Assembly: GCA_017305935.1 (NCBI GenBank)
Contig: JAFKJU010000019.1
Span: 1-64,000 of the forward strand
Direction: 5' to 3'
Source: Hyphomicrobiales bacterium
Lineage (GTDB): Bacteria > Pseudomonadota > Alphaproteobacteria > Rhizobiales > Rhizobiaceae
Length of the DNA stretch: 64,000 nt
Position 1 is the stretch's first letter, and each line of letters begins with the position of its first letter. The position numbers and the translations under genes were made by a program. Positions 36,485-44,443 of this stretch are shown piece by piece. The notes under the pieces are model-generated. The model was not told the DNA's origin. It ran no database searches and saw nothing but the letters and a program-made list of their open reading frames with translations.

Positions 36485-37009
36485 TCAGCGGTCGGCGGGT
36501 TTCGCGTCCGGATCGAAACTGTACTTGAAATCGCAATGGCTGGCGCCTTCCATCACCGTCTGGGTCCGTTCCAGCGTGATGCGTGGATCGTAGCCGGTAC
36601 AGAATACCCCATCGCGATTGCACGACAGCAGGTGGCCGATCTTGCCGAGACCCATCTCCTTGTAGGTCTCGGCGTAGCGACAGCGCTTGACGTTGTAGTG
36701 GAATTCCGTGTCGGTCGCCTTGGTGACCTCGATCACCAGCGCGTCATCCTGTGTCCAAAGATCCTGCAATTCCTGGAAGGTGCGCAGCGAGGTGCCGCCC
36801 GGCGTCCTGGCGGCGAAACTCCGGCCAGCCTTGACTGCCGCCTTGCGGATGGCGCTGTCGATGATGGATTGCGCCATCTCCTCGCCCAGCCTTTCGCGCA
36901 TTTCCTCGTAGATCGGCGCGATGATACCCGCCTCGATCGTGCGTCGTGCAAGAATGCCGATTTCGCCGTCCATTGCGCTGCGCGAGGAAACCTGTTCGTC
37001 CGTGCTCAT
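36485..37009 (-). CDS. L-2-amino-thiazoline-4-carboxylic acid hydrolase-type protein
   Basis: A 174-residue protein matching the ATC hydrolase family: YEEMRERLGEEMAQSIIDSA, EFHYNVKRCRYAETYKEMGL, GKIGHLLSCNRDGVFCTGYD, PRITLERTQTVMEGASHCDF. The conserved Cys (CRYAE, SCNRDG, CTGYD) and the final HCDFKY are typical. In Pseudomonas the founding enzyme helps convert ATC to cysteine; the wide family is mostly untested. ATG 37007-37009. It is divergent from pntA; nothing nearby suggests an ATC pathway. Confidence 0.85.
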   Translation of the reverse strand: MSTDEQVSSRSAMDGEIGILARRTIEAGIIAPIYEEMRERLGEEMAQSIIDSAIRKAAVKAGRSFAARTPGGTSLRTFQELQDLWTQDDALVIEVTKATDTEFHYNVKRCRYAETYKEMGLGKIGHLLSCNRDGVFCTGYDPRITLERTQTVMEGASHCDFKYSFDPDAKPADR

Positions 37010-37237
37010 GCCATGCTCCTTGGTCTTGTCGCCTCTGTTTTATCAGCTCCGCCCCGGCAATGCACGCCGGGCCGCGCGCCGGCGGCCATGCCGTTTTTTG
37101 GCAAAGTTTTGTCGAAACCGAACACTTCACCCGATTGAAAGGCTTGTTAGCCGGCTGCATTTGGTGTTGGACTGCCGTCCGTCAAAATGCCGAAGGGCCG
37201 TTTCAGGACGAGCCGTTCGGCGAGGGTGGAGAACGGG

Positions 37238-38812
37238 ATGAAAATCGGAGCGTTGAAGGAGCGCGCGGACAACGAGTCGCGCGTGGCGATGACGCCTGAC
37301 TCTGCGCAAGCGTTGCAGAAGCTCGGGCATGAGTGCCTTGTGGAAACGGGTGCCGGGCTTGGGGCCGGTCTTTCGGACGACGCCTATCGCGCCGCAGGCG
37401 TCACGGTGGTCGACAGTGCGGGGACGCTGTTTGAGGCCGCCGATATCATCGTCAAGGTGCGGCCGCCGACGACGGAGGAGACCGACAGGCTTTCTTCTGG
37501 CAAAACGCTGATTTCGTTCTTCTATCCGGCGCAGAACGGTGCGCTTCTGGAGCAGGCGAAGGACAAGGGCGCGAACGTCATCGCCATGGACATGGTGCCG
37601 CGCATTTCCCGCGCGCAAAAGATGGATGCGCTGTCGTCGATGGCCAACATTGCCGGCTACCGCGCGGTGATTGAGGCGGGTAACAATTTCGGCCGCTTCT
37701 TCACCGGCCAGGTGACCGCCGCCGGCAAGGTGCCGCCGGCCAAGGTGCTGGTTATCGGCGCCGGCGTCGCCGGCCTTGCCGCCACCGGCGTCGCCGTCTC
37801 GCTCGGCGCACAGACCTATGCCTTCGACGTGCGGCCGGAAGTGGCTGAGCAGATCGAATCGATGGGCGCCGAATTCGTCTATCTCGACTTCAAGGGCAGT
37901 GTGCAGGATGGGGCGGCGACCGGCGGTTATGCCGCCCCGTCCTCGCCGGAGTTCCGCGAGAAGCAACTGGAAAAATTCCGCGAACTCGCCCCGCAGATGG
38001 ACATCGTCATCACCACGGCGCTGATCCCCGGCCGCGACGCGCCAAAACTGTGGCTGGCCGACATGGTCGCGGCGATGAAGACCGGCTCTGTCGTCGTCGA
38101 TCTCGCCGCCGAGCGCGGCGGCAATTGCGACCTGACGGTCGCGGACCAGAAGATCGTCTCGCCCAACGGCGTCACCATTATCGGCTATACCGATTTCCCG
38201 AGCCGCATGGCGGCGCAGTCCTCGGCGCTCTATTCCACCAACATCCGCCACATGCTGGCCGACCTGACGCCGGCCAAGGACGGCAAGATCGTCCACAACA
38301 TGGAAGACGACGTCATCAGGGGCGCGACGGTCGCCTATGAAGGCGCGATCACTTATCCCCCGCCGCCGCCGAAGATCGCGGCGATTGCCGCCCAGAAGCC
38401 GAAGGAGAAGGTCAAGGAACTGACGCCGGAGGAGAAGCGGGCCAAGGAAACCGCTGCCTTCAAGGCGCAGACGAAAAGCCAGGTCGGGCTGCTGGTCATC
38501 GCCACCGCGCTGCTGCTGCTGGTCGGGGCCTATGCGCCGTCGGCCTTCATGAGCCACTTCATCGTCTTCGTGCTCGCCTGTTTCGTCGGCTTCCAGGTCA
38601 TCTGGAACGTCAGCCATTCGCTGCACACGCCACTGATGGCGGTGACCAATGCCATCTCGGGCATCGTCATCATCGGCGCGCTGCTGCAGATCGGCTCCAG
38701 CAGCTGGCTGGTGGTGGTGCTGGCGGCGCTTTCCGTGCTGATCGCCACGATCAACATCGTCGGCGGCTTCCTCGTCACCCGGCGCATGCTCGCCATGTTC
38801 CAGAAGTCGTGA
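37238..38812 (+). CDS. pntA: Proton-translocating NAD(P) transhydrogenase, alpha subunit
   Basis: Couples hydride transfer between NADH and NADP+ to proton movement. Start ATG 37238 ([20 protein letters not shown]) with GGAG 8 bases upstream; 524 residues. Domain I (1-380) carries the NAD-binding [20 protein letters not shown] and later [20 protein letters not shown]. After a proline linker and Lys/Glu-rich segment (about 390-425) the C-terminal part has four membrane helices ([20 protein letters not shown] and following). This is the fused alpha1-alpha2 form as in E. coli, not the split PntAA/PntAB seen in some alphaproteobacteria. Confidence 0.96.
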   Translation: MKIGALKERADNESRVAMTPDSAQALQKLGHECLVETGAGLGAGLSDDAYRAAGVTVVDSAGTLFEAADIIVKVRPPTTEETDRLSSGKTLISFFYPAQNGALLEQAKDKGANVIAMDMVPRISRAQKMDALSSMANIAGYRAVIEAGNNFGRFFTGQVTAAGKVPPAKVLVIGAGVAGLAATGVAVSLGAQTYAFDVRPEVAEQIESMGAEFVYLDFKGSVQDGAATGGYAAPSSPEFREKQLEKFRELAPQMDIVITTALIPGRDAPKLWLADMVAAMKTGSVVVDLAAERGGNCDLTVADQKIVSPNGVTIIGYTDFPSRMAAQSSALYSTNIRHMLADLTPAKDGKIVHNMEDDVIRGATVAYEGAITYPPPPPKIAAIAAQKPKEKVKELTPEEKRAKETAAFKAQTKSQVGLLVIATALLLLVGAYAPSAFMSHFIVFVLACFVGFQVIWNVSHSLHTPLMAVTNAISGIVIIGALLQIGSSSWLVVVLAALSVLIATINIVGGFLVTRRMLAMFQKS

Positions 38813-38828
38813 TCGGGGGGATCATAAC

Positions 38829-40271
38829 ATGACGATCGGTATCGTTTCGGCCGCCTATATCGCGGCTGCCGTTCTCTTCATCCTGTCGCTCGGCGGCCTT
38901 TCCGGCCAGGAAAGCGCCAAGCGCGCCGTCTGGTACGGCATCGTCGGCATGGGGCTTGCCGTCATCGCCACTGTGTTCGGGCCTGATGTCGGCAACTGGT
39001 TCATCGTTCTGCTGATGATCGCCGGCGGCGCCGTGCTCGGTGCATTCGTCGCTGCCCGTGTGCAGATGACGGAAATGCCGCAGCTCGTTGCGGCGCTGCA
39101 CAGCTTCGTCGGCCTGGCGGCCGTGTTCATCGGCTTCAACGCCCATCTGGAGGCGGCGCATGTCGCCGGTCTCGACGAGGCGGCGCGCGCGACGCTCACT
39201 GGCTTTGCCAAGATCCTCGCCCACAAGGAGCCGGTGGAACTGGCGATCATGAAGGTCGAAGTGTTCCTCGGCGTCTTCATCGGCGCGGTCACCTTCACCG
39301 GCTCCGTCGTCGCTTTCGGTAAGCTCGCCGGCAAGGTCGACGGCAAGGCCAAGAAGCTGCCGGGCGGCCATCTGCTCAATGCAGGTGCTGCGCTTCTGTC
39401 GGTCATCCTGCTGGTGATGTATTTCAACGGCGCCGGCGCCTGGACGCTGGTTCTGATGACGCTCGCCGCCTTCTTCATCGGCTACCACCTGATCATGGGC
39501 ATCGGCGGCGCCGACATGCCGGTGGTCGTGTCGATGCTGAACAGCTATTCCGGCTGGGCGGCGGCCGCCATCGGCTTCACGCTCGGCAACGACCTGCTGA
39601 TCGTCACCGGCGCGCTGGTCGGCTCCTCGGGTGCGATCCTGTCCTACATCATGTGCAAGGCGATGAACCGCTCCTTCGTCTCGGTCATCCTCGGCGGCTT
39701 CGGCACCACCACCGGCCCGGCGATGGAAATCTCCGGCGAGCAGGTGGCGATCGACGTCGACGGCGTCGCCGCAGCCCTCAGGGATGCCGATAGCATCATC
39801 ATCGTGCCGGGCTACGGCATGGCGGTGGCGCAGGCGCAAGGGCCGGTGTCGGAGCTGACCCGCAAGCTGCGCTCCGAAGGCAAGGAGGTGCGCTTCGCCA
39901 TCCATCCGGTCGCCGGCCGCCTGCCGGGCCATATGAACGTGCTGCTCGCCGAAGCCAAGGTGCCCTACGACATCGTGCTGGAAATGGATGAGATCAACGA
40001 CGACTTCCCCAATACCGACGTCGTCATCGTCATCGGCTCCAACGACATCGTCAATCCGGCCGCCCAGGAAGACCCGAACTCGCCGATCGCCGGCATGCCG
40101 GTTCTGGAAGTGTGGAAGGCCAAGCAGGTGTTCGTCTCCAAGCGCGGCCAGGGCACCGGCTATTCCGGCATCGAGAACCCGCTGTTCTACAAGGACAACA
40201 CCCGCATGTTCTACGGCGACGCCAAGGACAGTATCAACAAGTTGCTCGCCGCCCTGCAAAGCGGGCACTGA
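38829..40271 (+). CDS. pntB: NAD(P) transhydrogenase, beta subunit
   Basis: Partner of PntA, 16 bases downstream. The 480-residue protein has about nine membrane helices in residues 1-270 (starting [20 protein letters not shown]) and the NADP-binding domain III, with [60 protein letters not shown] and [20 protein letters not shown]. All are PntB signatures. ATG 38829. Confidence 0.98.
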   Translation: MTIGIVSAAYIAAAVLFILSLGGLSGQESAKRAVWYGIVGMGLAVIATVFGPDVGNWFIVLLMIAGGAVLGAFVAARVQMTEMPQLVAALHSFVGLAAVFIGFNAHLEAAHVAGLDEAARATLTGFAKILAHKEPVELAIMKVEVFLGVFIGAVTFTGSVVAFGKLAGKVDGKAKKLPGGHLLNAGAALLSVILLVMYFNGAGAWTLVLMTLAAFFIGYHLIMGIGGADMPVVVSMLNSYSGWAAAAIGFTLGNDLLIVTGALVGSSGAILSYIMCKAMNRSFVSVILGGFGTTTGPAMEISGEQVAIDVDGVAAALRDADSIIIVPGYGMAVAQAQGPVSELTRKLRSEGKEVRFAIHPVAGRLPGHMNVLLAEAKVPYDIVLEMDEINDDFPNTDVVIVIGSNDIVNPAAQEDPNSPIAGMPVLEVWKAKQVFVSKRGQGTGYSGIENPLFYKDNTRMFYGDAKDSINKLLAALQSGH

Positions 40272-40277
40272 CGACAA

Positions 40278-40308
40278 GGGCTGTGCTGTCAAAACGGCAG
40301 CGCAGCCC
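40278..40308 (+). terminator. Hairpin after pntB
   Basis: Arms GGGCTGTGCTGTC and GGCAGCGCAGCCC pair over 13 positions (two G-U) around AAAAC, 6 bases after the pntB stop. It lacks a T run; it is a 3' stabiliser or a weak terminator. Confidence 0.55.
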
Positions 40309-40345
40309 GACCGCACGCCACTGGACAGTCGCCACGTCCTGTGGT

Positions 40346-40367
40346 CAACCGGTCTCCAAACCGGTTG
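40346..40367. promoter_or_regulatory. Perfect palindromic operator-like site
   Basis: Arms CAACCGGT and ACCGGTTG with a 6-base centre, ending at the ribosome binding site of the next gene. The AACCGGTT-like core resembles LacI-family operators; equally it could form a hairpin that hides the Shine-Dalgarno. Confidence 0.6.
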
Positions 40368-40380
40368 AGGAGTGACGCCC

Positions 40381-41574
40381 GTGCATCTTTCCATGTGGAC
40401 CTATCCTTGGGATGTTCAGGACCAGGGGGTGGAAGCGATCTCGGCCGAGCTTTCCGGCCGCGCCGGCGTCAATACGATCAGCATCGCCGCCTCCTACCAT
40501 GCCGGCCGTTTCCTGCAACCGCGCAGCCCGACGCAAAAAGCTTATTTTCCCGAGGACGGCACCGTCTATTTCCGGCCGGACGAAACGCTGTGGCAGGACA
40601 AGACCATCCGCCCCCTGATGGCGCAGAACGTCACCGAGCGCGGCGACATGCTCGACGCCCTCATCCGCGCGCGGCGTGAAGGCGGGCTGAAGGTCTCCGC
40701 CTGGACCGTCTGCCTGCACAATACGCGGCTCGGCATGCTGCATCCCGGCCATGTCACCCGCAATGCCTTCGGCAATCCGAACTATTACAATCTCTGCCCG
40801 TCGAGCCCGGCGGCACGCGACTATGCCATCACCCTGGTGCGCGACATCTCCGGCAATTACCGGCCGGACATGCTGGAACTGGAAAGCCCCAACTTCCTTG
40901 GCTTCGCCCATGAATATCATCACGAAAAGGACGGCGTGGGGCTGAATGCCGAGGACGATTTCCTGCTGTCGCTGTGCTTCTGCGCCCATTGCACGGCGCG
41001 GGCGGAACAGGCAGGCGTGCCGATCGAGGGCGCGCGGCGCAGCGTCGCCGGCTTCATCGCCGAGGCCTGCGAACGCGTCCTTCCCGAAAAGCAGTTCGCG
41101 GATTTCCCGGAGGCTGGCATCGACGCCTTCCGCCACCACGAAGACCTCCGTGCCTTCCTCGCCTGGCGCAGCGAGCCGGTGACCAGCCTGCTCGGCGAAA
41201 TCAAGGCCGCCGCCCGCCCCTCGACCCGCATCCTGCTGCTCGACGGCCCGAACGGCTGGCGCGGCGGCGTCGATCTGGCCGCCGTCGGCCGTCTTCTGGA
41301 TGGCATGGTCCTCTGCTGTTACAACATGCAGCCGGAGGCAATCGGCGCGGCGATCCGCGACGCCCGCATCATGCTCGGCGCGGAGGCCTTCCTCGGGCTC
41401 GGCCTGCGCCTCTTCTACCCGGAAGTCGATGGCCCCGATATTCTCGCCGCGCGCGTCAAATTCGCGGTCGAAGCCGGGGCGGAAGGCGTCAATTTCTACA
41501 ATTACGGGCTCGTGCCGGCCGGGCGCCTCGACTGGGTGCGCGCGGCCGTCGAAACCCTTGCGCCGGCGCATTGA
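40381..41574 (+). CDS. Uncharacterised protein, glycosidase-like TIM-barrel candidate
   Basis: A 397-residue protein I cannot assign. It starts at GTG 40381 (GAGGAG 8 bases upstream). Barrel-like pattern of strands: HLSMWTYPWDV, VNTISIAASYHAGRFLQPRS, LKVSAWTVCLHNTRLGMLHP, YYNLCPSSPAARDYAITLVR, PDMLELESPNFLGFAHEYHH, a cysteine cluster CFCAHC, TRILLLDGPNGW and GAEGVNFYNYGLVP. Acidic residues after strands (ELESPNF) and carbohydrate-enzyme-like architecture suggest a glycoside hydrolase-like fold; this is inference. No signal peptide, so cytoplasmic. It sits behind a palindromic site. Confidence 0.8.
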   Translation: MHLSMWTYPWDVQDQGVEAISAELSGRAGVNTISIAASYHAGRFLQPRSPTQKAYFPEDGTVYFRPDETLWQDKTIRPLMAQNVTERGDMLDALIRARREGGLKVSAWTVCLHNTRLGMLHPGHVTRNAFGNPNYYNLCPSSPAARDYAITLVRDISGNYRPDMLELESPNFLGFAHEYHHEKDGVGLNAEDDFLLSLCFCAHCTARAEQAGVPIEGARRSVAGFIAEACERVLPEKQFADFPEAGIDAFRHHEDLRAFLAWRSEPVTSLLGEIKAAARPSTRILLLDGPNGWRGGVDLAAVGRLLDGMVLCCYNMQPEAIGAAIRDARIMLGAEAFLGLGLRLFYPEVDGPDILAARVKFAVEAGAEGVNFYNYGLVPAGRLDWVRAAVETLAPAH

Positions 41575-41585
41575 CGCCACCGGGG

Positions 41586-42410
41586 ATGGCTTCTATCTGC
41601 CTCTCCATGGACAAGACGATGCCGACACCCCGCCGGACCAAACACAGCCTCGATGCCTTCAAGTCGATCATCCGCCGCATCGAGCGCGGCCGTGACCCCG
41701 TGGCGTTGCGCTGGCAGGCGATCCTCGGGCTCGTCGATCTCAGCATCCTCGCCTTCTTTATCCTCGGCCCCTATTTCCGCTCCGGGCCGTCCTATCTGGT
41801 CGTCGACTATGCCATCGCCGTGTGGATCTTCGCCGAGCTTTTTGCCCGTGCGATCGCCGCGCCGTCGCTTGGCGAATTCTTTCGCCGGCCGATGATCTGG
41901 ATCGATATCGCCGTCTTCGCGACGCTTCTGTTTCCCGATGTGCTGTTCAACTTCGCCTTCCTGCGCGTCATGCGCATTTGGGCGATCGCGCACAGCCCGT
42001 TGCTGCACGCGGCACTGCGCCGGGCCGGCTGGTCGCGGCTGCGCGACGTGGTGCAGGCCTGCTTAAACTTCCTCGTCTTCCTGTTCATGGTGACCGGCTT
42101 CGTCTACACCACCTTCTTCTATGGGCGGCCGGGCGGCGAAGGCTTCGTGGACGCGCTGTATTTCACCGTCGCCACCATCACCACCACCGGCTTCGGCGAC
42201 ATCACGCTGCCGGGAACGCTCGGCAAGCTGACCTCGGTGGTGACGATGATCGTCGGAATTTCGCTGTTCGTGCGTCTGGCGCAGGCAGTGGTGCGGCCGA
42301 ACAAGGTGCATTTCCCCTGCCCCGCCTGCGGCCTGCAGCGCCACGACGTCGATGCCGTACACTGCAAGGCCTGCGGCACGCTGCTCAACATCCCCAATGA
42401 CGGGGATTGA
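41586..42410 (+). CDS. K+-channel-like protein with C-terminal zinc-ribbon motif
   Basis: A 274-residue membrane protein (ATG 41586; ATG 41607 possible). Hydrophobic helices include LGLVDLSILAFFILGPYF, VVDYAIAVWIFAELFARAIA, IWIDIAVFATLLFPDVLF and NFLVFLFMVTGFVYTTFF, with a charged RVMRIW segment that may be a short voltage-sensor remnant. The pore loop reads TVATITTTGFGDITLPG, with the TTGFGD selectivity filter, and is followed by LTSVVTMIVGISLFVRLAQA. After residue 240, CPAC and CKAC 16 residues apart look like a zinc ribbon. It ends directly against the convergent PilZ-like gene. Confidence 0.85.
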   Translation: MASICLSMDKTMPTPRRTKHSLDAFKSIIRRIERGRDPVALRWQAILGLVDLSILAFFILGPYFRSGPSYLVVDYAIAVWIFAELFARAIAAPSLGEFFRRPMIWIDIAVFATLLFPDVLFNFAFLRVMRIWAIAHSPLLHAALRRAGWSRLRDVVQACLNFLVFLFMVTGFVYTTFFYGRPGGEGFVDALYFTVATITTTGFGDITLPGTLGKLTSVVTMIVGISLFVRLAQAVVRPNKVHFPCPACGLQRHDVDAVHCKACGTLLNIPNDGD

Positions 42411-42785
42411 TCAAGCCAGCGGCGGGGCCACACCGCCGGCCAAAGCCGCCTCGACGATATCGGCAAGGCGCGCTTCGTGCAGCGGCGCGAGAAAATTCAC
42501 CGCCAGACGCCCGTCGCCGCAATGCGCCACCGCACAGCCGATATTGGCGGCGAACCCATCGATGGACAGCAGCACATGATCGGGAACGCCGAGCGTCGTC
42601 AGCGTCGTCAGCCAGGCCGAGCGCTGCGACAGCTCCACGATGGTGCAGGCGCGGCTCGATGCGCGCACCAGGCCGGCGCCGAGCACGATGATGCGGCCCG
42701 GCTGGCGCAACCGATAGACCTGAGGGGGCGTTCGCTCCTCGTTACGCCGTTGAAAACCTGTATTTTTCTGAACATCAAATCGCAT
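42411..42785 (-). CDS. PilZ-like domain protein
   Basis: A 124-residue protein from ATG 42783-42785 with GGAGAAG four bases upstream. The pattern RLRQPGRIIVLGAGLVRAS, CTIVELSQRSAWLTTLTTLG, VPDHVLLSIDGFAANIGCAV, DGRLAVNFLAP resembles PilZ domains (which can bind cyclic di-GMP), but the leading RxxxR motif is imperfect, so nucleotide binding is doubtful. Its stop codon abuts the channel gene stop with no intergenic base. Confidence 0.7.
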   Translation of the reverse strand: MRFDVQKNTGFQRRNEERTPPQVYRLRQPGRIIVLGAGLVRASSRACTIVELSQRSAWLTTLTTLGVPDHVLLSIDGFAANIGCAVAHCGDGRLAVNFLAPLHEARLADIVEAALAGGVAPPLA

Positions 42786-42861
42786 GGGCTTCTCCGGACG
42801 CAAGGATGGCGCAGCCTGCCATTGCAAGCTTTCGCGGAGCCGACTTGAAAACACCGTAATC

Positions 42862-42880
42862 AAGGATAATCTATATCCTT
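42862..42880. promoter_or_regulatory. Rrf2-operator-like palindrome upstream of the Rrf2 gene
   Basis: Perfect arms AAGGATA and TATCCTT around a 5-base centre, just ahead of the Shine-Dalgarno of the Rrf2 gene (ATG 42897). A near-identical palindrome precedes the ahpD-like gene at 43990-44008, so autoregulation plus control of that gene is the simplest reading. Confidence 0.75.
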
Positions 42881-42896
42881 AAAAAGGGCTGATGAC

Positions 42897-43385
42897 ATGA
42901 ACTTGAAAAGCCAGGTGGAATGGGCCCTGCATTGCGCCGCGGTTCTCGCGGGGCTGCCGGAAGGACGCTATCTCTCCACCAAGGCGCTGGCCGAATTCCA
43001 TGGCCTTCCGAAGGAATATCTGTCGAAGGCGCTGCAGGGCCTGTCGCAGGCGAAGCTGGTCGACACCACGCTCGGCCCCAGCGGCGGCTACCGGCTGGCG
43101 CGGCCGGCCAGCGACATCACCTTCCTCGATATCGTCGAGGCTGTCGAGGGCAAGGGCCGCACCTTCGTCTGCAACAATATCCGCGCCAACAATCCCTGCC
43201 GCCCCGCCGGCTTCTGCGACGACAAGCCCTGCGGCATTGCCCGCATCATGTGGCAGGCCGACGAGGCCTGGCGGCGGACGCTGGCAGACGCAAAGCTTTC
43301 CGATCTCGTTGCCGGCCTTGCCAAGGATGTGCCTGCCGACATCATGGCCGCCAGCCGCGACTGGGTGCTGGAGCGCGCCGGCTAA
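42897..43385 (+). CDS. Rrf2-family transcriptional regulator
   Basis: A 162-residue Rrf2 protein: winged helix about 1-85 (LKSQVEWALHCAAVLAGLPE, STKALAEFHGLPKEYLSKAL, GPSGGYRLARPASDITFLDI, VEAVEGKG) and a C-terminal half with four Cys spaced C-x8-C-x5-C-x4-C (starting FVCNNIRANNPC), suitable for an iron-sulfur cluster or redox switch, though the spacing differs from IscR and NsrR. ATG 42897. It converges on the ahpD-like gene with a shared terminator. Confidence 0.92.
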   Translation: MNLKSQVEWALHCAAVLAGLPEGRYLSTKALAEFHGLPKEYLSKALQGLSQAKLVDTTLGPSGGYRLARPASDITFLDIVEAVEGKGRTFVCNNIRANNPCRPAGFCDDKPCGIARIMWQADEAWRRTLADAKLSDLVAGLAKDVPADIMAASRDWVLERAG

Positions 43386-43428
43386 AGCATTTTCCGGAAG
43401 GCTTTTCGTCCGAAATGCGCCAGACGAA

Positions 43429-43460
43429 AAACGCCGCGCGATAATTTTCGCGCGGCGTTT
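43429..43460. terminator. Bidirectional terminator between the Rrf2 and AhpD-like genes
   Basis: Arms AAACGCCGCGCG (43429-43440) and CGCGCGGCGTTT (43449-43460) with an 8-base AT-rich loop; further A residues on the left support function for the leftward gene. It lies between two convergent stops. Confidence 0.88.
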
Positions 43461-43473
43461 GTGTTCGAGTGCC

Positions 43474-43953
43474 TCAAGAGAGATTTGCCTTGTCGAGCCC
43501 ATAGAGCTTGTCGGCGGAGCCCGGAGGCGCGCGAAACGCGACGCCGGCGCGGTTCCAGGCATTGATGGTCATGACCGCGAAAGTCAGGTCGGCAATCTCC
43601 TTGTCGGAGAAATAGGTGCGCAGCTCGGCGAATGCCTCGTCAGACACACCTTCGGCCGGAATGCGGGTCAGCACTTCCGCCCAGGCGAAGGCGGCGCGCT
43701 CGCGGGCGTCGAAAAGCGGCGATTCGCGCCAGATCGCCAAGTGATGCAGCCGCAGCTCCCGCTCGCCGTGAATCTTGGCTTCCTTCACATGCATATCGAG
43801 GCAGAAGGCGCAGCCATTGAGTTGCGAAACCCTGATATCGATCAGATGCAAAAGGCCGGCATCGATGGAACTCTGCTTCACGGCCATTGAGAGATCGACG
43901 AGTTTCTTGAAAATTTCCGGTGACTGCTGGCTGTAATTCAGACGTTGCGTCAT
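43474..43953 (-). CDS. AhpD/carboxymuconolactone decarboxylase-like protein
   Basis: A 159-residue protein of the AhpD-like alkylhydroperoxidase group. Redox motif CAFC in VSQLNGCAFCLDMHVKEA with the conserved following His, then RELRLHHLAIWRESPLFDAR, ERAAFAWAEVLTRIP, DLTFAVMTINAWNRAGVAFR. ATG 43951-43953 with GAGGAAC upstream; longer reading would need a TTG. Upstream palindromes match the one before the Rrf2 gene, suggesting redox-responsive control. Confidence 0.9.
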   Translation of the reverse strand: MTQRLNYSQQSPEIFKKLVDLSMAVKQSSIDAGLLHLIDIRVSQLNGCAFCLDMHVKEAKIHGERELRLHHLAIWRESPLFDARERAAFAWAEVLTRIPAEGVSDEAFAELRTYFSDKEIADLTFAVMTINAWNRAGVAFRAPPGSADKLYGLDKANLS

Positions 43954-43981
43954 GACTTGGTTCCTCAATTACGGATACAGA

Positions 43982-44008
43982 TTATCCTTAAGGATTTTTT
44001 ATATCCTT
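43982..44008. promoter_or_regulatory. Rrf2-operator-like palindromes upstream of the ahpD-like gene
   Basis: AAGGATT/TATCCTT at 43990-44008 (6 of 7 bases symmetric, 5-base centre) overlaps a second dyad ATCCTTAAGGAT at 43985-43996. The first copy has the same layout as the site at 42862-42880. It lies about 30 bases ahead of the ahpD-like start codon. Confidence 0.72.
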
Positions 44009-44443
44009 AATTGATCGCTGTAAAGCCCCGACACGGAAAATGGCGCCTCCTGCCAGGATGCGAGAGCGCCCGGCAAAATGACAATCCGGAGGGTGAGGAA
44101 AATGGCGGAATGCCAGCAAAATCGCGAAGACGGGTCGCGGCCGGTAAACGCAAGAAGGCCACACTGTCACCAGCGAACCTGAACAATCTTCATTCAATTC
44201 AAGGAAAATGGTGCGCCGTAGCAAGCGACGGAGAACACGCGCGAGGGGTTGGACGGCGGCATTGCGAAAGGGAAAATGGTGCCCGGAGGCGGCATCCAAT
44301 TGTAATGTCATGGTTTTTCACCTCGTATCATACTCTAAATTATTCCTATCCCGCCTCTTGTTTCACGTTTCGTTCTATATCAATGTCTATCTCTGATTGT
44401 CATCGCATATCATGCGAAAAGGTGGACATGGAGGTGGACGGGT
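44009..44443. other. Non-coding junction between chromosome and integrated element
   Basis: About 435 bases with no credible gene. The right half (44310-44400) is visibly AT-richer than the surroundings. It contains a tRNA-3'-end-like sequence at 44277-44299 and a direct repeat GGAAAATGGTGC at 44203-44214 and 44271-44282. Confidence 0.55.
44277..44299 (-). other. Candidate attachment core (tRNA 3'-end-like)
   Basis: Read leftward, this stretch ends CCGCCTCCGGGCACCA, the form of a tRNA 3' end (T-arm end, acceptor strand, CCA), close to what I recall of rhizobial tRNA-Phe. The rest of a tRNA is absent. A tRNA 3' fragment 145 bases from a tyrosine integrase is what one end of an integrated element looks like. 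Confidence 0.5.

Noticed and set aside
44200-44300. Complete tRNA gene
   Set aside because: Only a 3'-end-like segment is present; D-arm, anticodon arm and 5' acceptor strand cannot be found.
43988-44311. Leftward 107-codon frame in the element junction
   Set aside because: It runs through the operator repeats and the tRNA-like sequence, has no good ribosome binding site and no family resemblance.
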